In this document: piece after piece, positions 60,523-64,000 of the stretch
Position numbering within the stretch: position 1 is the stretch's first letter
Layout of the letters: every line of letters starts with the position of its first letter
From: JAIQFF01 sp963725615
Lineage (GTDB): Bacteria > Acidobacteriota > Terriglobia > Terriglobales > Acidobacteriaceae
NCBI GenBank assembly: GCA_963725615.1
Contig: CAVRZO010000013.1
Span: forward strand, 3,271 to 67,270
Length of the DNA: 64,000 nucleotides
Reading direction: 5' to 3'
Notes under the pieces: generated by a model
The model's input: only the letters and a program-made list of their open reading frames with translations
Database searches by the model: none
Told to the model about the DNA's origin: nothing
Made by a program: the position numbers and the translations under genes

Positions 60523-61425
60523 TCATGTACGTTCGCGATCTTTCTGGGCCTGCCTGATCGCGTTCAAGTCATTCATAATTTTTCCCGGCTCACGGTGTCC
60601 GATGAATACTTCTCCGTCTGAAAGCATCATGCGAACTCCCGTATTGCCCCATACGTAGGCGCGTTTCTCTCCAATGCCGCGAACTCCATAGCCACCCAAG
60701 GGATTCCATGGCGCAATCGCATAAGCCTTGATGTTCTGGAGCGGAATCGATCGCAGACGGAAACCCAGCGTGCTGATCTCAACTCCTTGAGAAGTGAAGC
60801 GGTAGTGAAATCCACTCCAGGCCAACGCCGTAGCTCCGAGCAGGAGAAGCACCGGCAGGGCCATTGCGAGGCGCAATCCGGGTAGCGGAATCACGGCGAT
60901 TACCGCTAGCTCGATCGCGGTCAGAACCGCAAACAAGAACGCCCACAGCGGAGAGGCGTGGACTTCTTCGAAATCCGCAGCGGCGGTTTGACGGGGCAAT
61001 ACCGGGCCGCGTTTGGCTCCGAGGGCCACTCCGGTGACCACAAAGGCCGCGATAAACACGACCACCAGTTCGGGCAGGATATTCAGCGGATGGCCGTAAA
61101 GGTTGTACTTCAGCACTGCCGAGTTGACGCTCAGAAGCACGCCAACTACGACATAGAACATCGCGAGCAGCGACCAGGCCAGAGCATCCGGCTTGCGGAC
61201 CCGGGTGAGCGCCCAGGTGAAAGTTGCCAGCAGAAAAGTCAGCAACACCAGGAAAAAGATGGCCAGGGTTTCCCGCGACATCCAGCCATTGGGCTGGCCT
61301 GCGGCGCCGAAGTGACTCGCCATTCGGGCCGGCAGCTCATTCCAGACCCTCCAAAACTGGAAGGCGGTGAGAGGCAGCGCCACCCAGAGCAGCGCAGTCA
61401 TGGTGCGGTAGGATCTGCTATCCAT
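60523..61425 (-). CDS. DUF1648/PH-like membrane protein
   Basis: A 300-residue protein with about six helices. The first part (RMASHFGAAGQPNGWMSRET) is the DUF1648/SdpI-like segment. The C-terminal ~90 residues (FHYRFTSQGVEISTLGFRLRSIPLQNI) resemble a bacterial PH domain. ATG 61425 has AGGAAGG before it. It is found between NfeD and flotillin in the operon; its role is unknown but a regulator of membrane partners is plausible. Confidence 0.78.
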   Translation of the reverse strand: MDSRSYRTMTALLWVALPLTAFQFWRVWNELPARMASHFGAAGQPNGWMSRETLAIFFLVLLTFLLATFTWALTRVRKPDALAWSLLAMFYVVVGVLLSVNSAVLKYNLYGHPLNILPELVVVFIAAFVVTGVALGAKRGPVLPRQTAAADFEEVHASPLWAFLFAVLTAIELAVIAVIPLPGLRLAMALPVLLLLGATALAWSGFHYRFTSQGVEISTLGFRLRSIPLQNIKAYAIAPWNPLGGYGVRGIGEKRAYVWGNTGVRMMLSDGEVFIGHREPGKIMNDLNAIRQAQKDRERT

Positions 61426-61503
61426 AAGACCTTCCTCTTCAACCGGTGAACCCATTCGCGGCCAGCGTTCTTGTCGCAGGGGTACGAGCGTGGGCGCTCG
61501 CGC

Positions 61504-62157
61504 CTACATCGAATCTTCTTCCCCTGACATCTCCGCCCACAGGCGCACGTAAGCGATTCCCTTCTCGTAGCGGGTGACCACCACTTCCGTTCCCTTGGCG
61601 ATGGCGGCTCCGTCTTCGCCGCGGGCGCCGCAGCTGCGCCGCGTTCCTGCTTGCGAGTAGATAATTTCTCCGGTGCCCTTTTCGCGGATGGGAACCGAGA
61701 CTCGGCCCAGCACGCCCGTCATTTCATAGTCAGCGGGGTCCATGCTCTCTTCCTGCGAGATCAGCACCCGGCTGAGGAAAAGAAACACAATGGCGCCGCC
61801 CACCAGGCCGCTGAATACGGCCAGCGACAACCCGGTGACGAACCAAACGCCGGAGAAGCGCGTCAGCAGGTATCCGGCCCCGCCAAACCACGCCAGGAAG
61901 GCCGTCACCGTCACAAAGTTGAACGGCGAAAGGTGCGCGGTGTAGTGATGAATCGCACCGTTCCCGGCATCCCCGGGGCTCGCTGACGGGCCGGCCGGGG
62001 CTGCCCCATGACCTGCACCGGCTTGAGGCAACGCCACATGCACGTGAGAAGAGTGGGGCAAGTGCAGGTGCCAGCGCAGACCTCCGGCGAGAAACGAAAG
62101 CAGGCTGAAAACAAATCCCACCGCGAAACAGATGAGGTAGAAATCTGCCCAGGTCAT
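61504..62157 (-). CDS. NfeD-like membrane protein
   Basis: A 217-residue protein with about three to four helices and a C-terminal OB-like domain (about residues 145-210; MTGVLGRVSVPI, GTEVVVTRYEKGIAYVRLW), fitting the NfeD1b/YuaF group that works with flotillins. A His/Ala/Pro-rich loop (residues ~33-72) is unusual. The TAG stop falls in a GTAGGCGCGAGCGCC repeat-like sequence. The start overlaps the XRE gene by four bases. Confidence 0.82.
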   Translation of the reverse strand: MTWADFYLICFAVGFVFSLLSFLAGGLRWHLHLPHSSHVHVALPQAGAGHGAAPAGPSASPGDAGNGAIHHYTAHLSPFNFVTVTAFLAWFGGAGYLLTRFSGVWFVTGLSLAVFSGLVGGAIVFLFLSRVLISQEESMDPADYEMTGVLGRVSVPIREKGTGEIIYSQAGTRRSCGARGEDGAAIAKGTEVVVTRYEKGIAYVRLWAEMSGEEDSM

Positions 62158-62666
62158 AGCCGTCGCCTCCCTTCTTTGCTATGTGTCCGGTTTTTGCCGC
62201 GCTCGGGCTGCAGGGCTTCCAATAAGCGATCGGCGAGCCCGGGAGTATCGAGAATCGCCCCCAGCAGCAGGAAGCAGCGTCGCGTATCCTTTTCGCGCGC
62301 CGCTTTGATCAGAACCTCGCTCACCTGCGGATCGCTGGCGAAACGTTCCGAGCCCTGCAGCAGCCAGACATCCAGCTTGCCCTCCGTGGTGCGTAAGTCA
62401 GAGACCAGCTCGGTGTGGTAGCCCTCGGGGTCATCCACCAGGAATCCGGGATGCACCTTGAAGAACCTGGCCAGCATGGTGCGCGTGGATTGCGTCATGT
62501 GACGGCGCGCGCCACCCTCGATTTGCGAAACGTAGGACTGGCTGATGCTCTTGCCCTGTTCCTTGCGGATGGCACGGACCAACTCCTGCTGGGTCATGGG
62601 GCGGCCCAAGTCGCGTAGCGAGCCTTCCACTTCGCGCAGGTAACGCAATTTCTCGGCCAAAGTCAT
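62154..62666 (-). CDS. XRE-family transcriptional regulator of the flotillin operon
   Basis: A 170-residue regulator with an N-terminal helix-turn-helix (about residues 20-75; TQQELVRAI, ISQSYVSQIEGGARR) and a C-terminal helical domain with a Cys (RRCFLLLGAIL). It is the first gene of the leftward operon and overlaps nfeD (ATGA). A GCGATA/TATCGC inverted repeat directly upstream suggests autoregulation. The signal is not known. Confidence 0.82.
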   Translation of the reverse strand: MTLAEKLRYLREVEGSLRDLGRPMTQQELVRAIRKEQGKSISQSYVSQIEGGARRHMTQSTRTMLARFFKVHPGFLVDDPEGYHTELVSDLRTTEGKLDVWLLQGSERFASDPQVSEVLIKAAREKDTRRCFLLLGAILDTPGLADRLLEALQPERGKNRTHSKEGRRRL

Positions 62667-62677
62667 ATGAATATTGC

Positions 62678-62703
62678 AAATCGCGATATTTATATCGCTA
62701 TTT
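62678..62703. promoter_or_regulatory. Probable XRE operator
   Basis: AAATCGCGATA and TATCGCTATTT form an inverted repeat with 11-base arms (one mismatch) around TTTA, about 12-37 bases before the XRE start. The area is AT-rich (ATATTGCAAATC... TTGATATATC) and probably also holds the promoter. Confidence 0.6.
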
Positions 62704-62829
62704 GATATATCTAGTCAAGAACTGGATATGGCGTCTTTTGGCGGGTTTACAGGCCAGATTTTCAGGGGTAGTAAAACTAGGGGCTGGCGGCCCGCTCCCA
62801 GCCGCGGGACAGGCCGTTAATTGGCTGAC

Positions 62830-63141
62830 CTAGAGAGACGGCGATGAGAGTATTTCATAATGCTCTACCTTCGGAAGCATCTGCAGCAGGAACTTCTCGT
62901 CTTGGGCATAGTAGACGGCCTTTTCGTAGTCAGCACCAGCAAAGGCCTTAATCGCATCCCATGACTCCCAGTGCGAGATCAAGGTGAACTCGGCGCGGCT
63001 GTCAAACACTCGGCGCAAGACCCAGACACCGCGATTGCCCGGAGTCGAGGCATACTCCTTCAAGCCAGTTTCCTGCAGGTATTCGAAATAAGTGTCTTTG
63101 TCGGCTTCACGAGTTACGCCTCGCCAGATACGAGCAATCAT
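62830..63141 (-). CDS. ABM-domain (antibiotic biosynthesis monooxygenase-like) protein
   Basis: A 103-residue ferredoxin-like fold protein. MIARIWRGVTREADKDTYFEYL and GNRGVWVLRRVFDSRAEFTLISHWES fit the ABM/DUF4188-like group. These are small dimeric proteins, some of them oxygenases or haem-degrading enzymes; function here is unknown. ATG 63141 is used instead of an upstream start. Confidence 0.75.
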   Translation of the reverse strand: MIARIWRGVTREADKDTYFEYLQETGLKEYASTPGNRGVWVLRRVFDSRAEFTLISHWESWDAIKAFAGADYEKAVYYAQDEKFLLQMLPKVEHYEILSSPSL

Positions 63142-63255
63142 TTTCTTGGTCCTCGCGTAGAAATGTGCAGACAGATTCTGGCAGGAAACAGTGATAAAGG
63201 CCAGCTGGGCAGCACTCATCTCACCGTCGCACGAGCGGGCGCTCGCGCCTGCATA

Positions 63256-63283
63256 AAAACGCCTCCGTTTCCGGAGGCGTTTT
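63256..63283 (-). terminator. Rho-independent terminator of the secreted repeat-protein gene
   Basis: On the minus strand AAAACGCCTCCGGAAACGGAGGCGTTTTT forms a perfect GC stem followed by T residues, about 20 bases after the stop at 63301. Confidence 0.85.
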
Positions 63284-63300
63284 CACTTCCTAACTCGTGT

Positions 63301-63903
63301 TTACTGCACGCGCGCGTTGTGCTTTTTGCGATAGATGGCGCCTGAGGTGCGGTTCTGCTGGCGGTTCACCTGCCGACGCTCTGCAGCTGTCAATGTGCCA
63401 CCATTGGCGACACGATCATTGTGGACTTCCTTGTGGATGGCAGCTTCGCGACCTTCGAGGTGGGCGGTTTCGCCGGCGGTCAACTGGCCGCTCTTTACTC
63501 CCTGGGCAATCCGTTCCTGCTGATTGCGCTGGCGCTGTCCCACTTCGCTCTTGGGATTTACGTTCTGTGTTTGCGCATCGTGCTTCTGCTTGTAGATGTC
63601 CCTGGAAACTGCGTTCTGCTGCTGGTTCAGCGAAGCGCGATCGGCAGCGGTCAGGTGACCGTTGTCCAGTTTGCGCATGTCGCGCTCTTCGTGGTTGATG
63701 GTGGCTTCCTTCTTTTCCAGATGCCTGGTCTCGCCCGCAGTAAGTTCGCCACTCTGAATGCCGTTGGCGATGCGATCCTGTTGATTTTCCTTGCGCTGGT
63801 TGATGGTCGCCGGCGCGGTTTCCGGAGTGGTCTGCGCTGCCACTGGCAACATCAGGCCCGCCATCGCCGCGGTCAGCACAAGACTCTTTGTTCGTAGCTT
63901 CAT
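63301..63903 (-). CDS. Secreted protein with tandem ~75-residue repeats
   Basis: A 200-residue exported protein. Signal peptide (residues 1-23, ending LPVAAQ). Two copies of a highly charged, helix-rich unit, residues ~35-110 and ~123-198, are clearly alike (NQQDRIANGIQSGELTAGET and NQQERIAQGVKSGQLTAGET). Each contains an inner duplication (LTAGET/LTAADR). No catalytic motif is seen. I do not recognise a named family. AGGGAG lies before the ATG at 63903, and a strong terminator follows. Confidence 0.75.
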   Translation of the reverse strand: MKLRTKSLVLTAAMAGLMLPVAAQTTPETAPATINQRKENQQDRIANGIQSGELTAGETRHLEKKEATINHEERDMRKLDNGHLTAADRASLNQQQNAVSRDIYKQKHDAQTQNVNPKSEVGQRQRNQQERIAQGVKSGQLTAGETAHLEGREAAIHKEVHNDRVANGGTLTAAERRQVNRQQNRTSGAIYRKKHNARVQ

Positions 63904-64000
63904 AGTGATCTCCCTAGGCTCCCTTGGTGCGCTGCTTTGCCCGTTTTCGGGTCACATCTTCTAACACTGGGAACGAAGGAATGTTGCGCCAAATCCAGGA

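Overview
The window is a gene-dense, GC-rich bacterial chromosome segment with no tRNA, rRNA, CRISPR array, prophage or classical transposase that I can see. The gene set points to the phylum Acidobacteriota (Koribacter/Terriglobia-like soil lineages). It combines bacillithiol genes (bshA, ypdA-like), a Rieske/cytochrome b/multihaem cytochrome c cluster, DUF2911 and DUF420 proteins, a MacB-like permease pair, and very many short intergenic inverted repeats. This taxonomic call is inference from gene content, not from a marker search.

Layout. 1-8 kb: a ChbG/HpnK-type deacetylase cut by the window edge, a double-PilZ protein, bshA, a LytS-type histidine kinase, threonine synthase, a TPR membrane protein, a Cof-type HAD phosphatase and a lytic transglycosylase. 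8-12.5 kb: an LPG-synthase-like membrane protein, nrdR, an NAD-type isocitrate dehydrogenase and ferrochelatase. 12.6-25 kb: a respiratory block with a Rieske protein carrying N-terminal repeats, split cytochrome b, an eight-haem membrane-anchored cytochrome c, a cupredoxin-like lipoprotein, haem A and haem O synthases, an ABC-2 transporter and DUF420. 25-26.5 kb: two small genes, each broken by a one-base change in a run of C. 26.5-36 kb: ferredoxin, ssb, RNase T2, PCD, MFS exporter, cyaY, ypdA-like, fumC, mazEF and a DMT exporter. 35-47 kb: MidA-like methyltransferase, orphan MacB-like permeases, DUF2911, a degenerate hydroxyacyl-CoA dehydrogenase domain, HAD, hemerythrin, HtrA, an M20 peptidase with an altered metal site, and a GIY-YIG gene inside an inverted-repeat element. 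47-53 kb: the isoprenoid/envelope run uppS-cdsA-dxr-rseP-ispG. 53-64 kb: DUF72, CAP, rmuC, an unknown protein of unlike composition, then a leftward membrane-stress module (XRE, NfeD, PH-like, flotillin, glycine-zipper protein, PspA), an ABM-domain protein and a secreted repeat protein.

How it works together. Ferrochelatase, CtaA, CtaB, DUF420, the Rieske-b-c genes and the cupredoxin lipoprotein form a coherent aerobic electron-transport and haem-insertion set. bshA and the YpdA-like reductase indicate bacillithiol redox buffering. The flotillin/NfeD/PspA operon with its own XRE regulator looks like a membrane-integrity response.

The most unusual feature is the repeat landscape. At least five families of inverted repeats fill intergenic gaps, sit between genes that are probably co-transcribed, and in places provide the stop codon of the flanking gene. 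One family, with ends reading GTCATTCCGAAC and GTTCGGAATGAC, encloses a GIY-YIG nuclease gene and has internally deleted copies next to it. It looks like a small nuclease-bearing mobile element with MITE-like derivatives.
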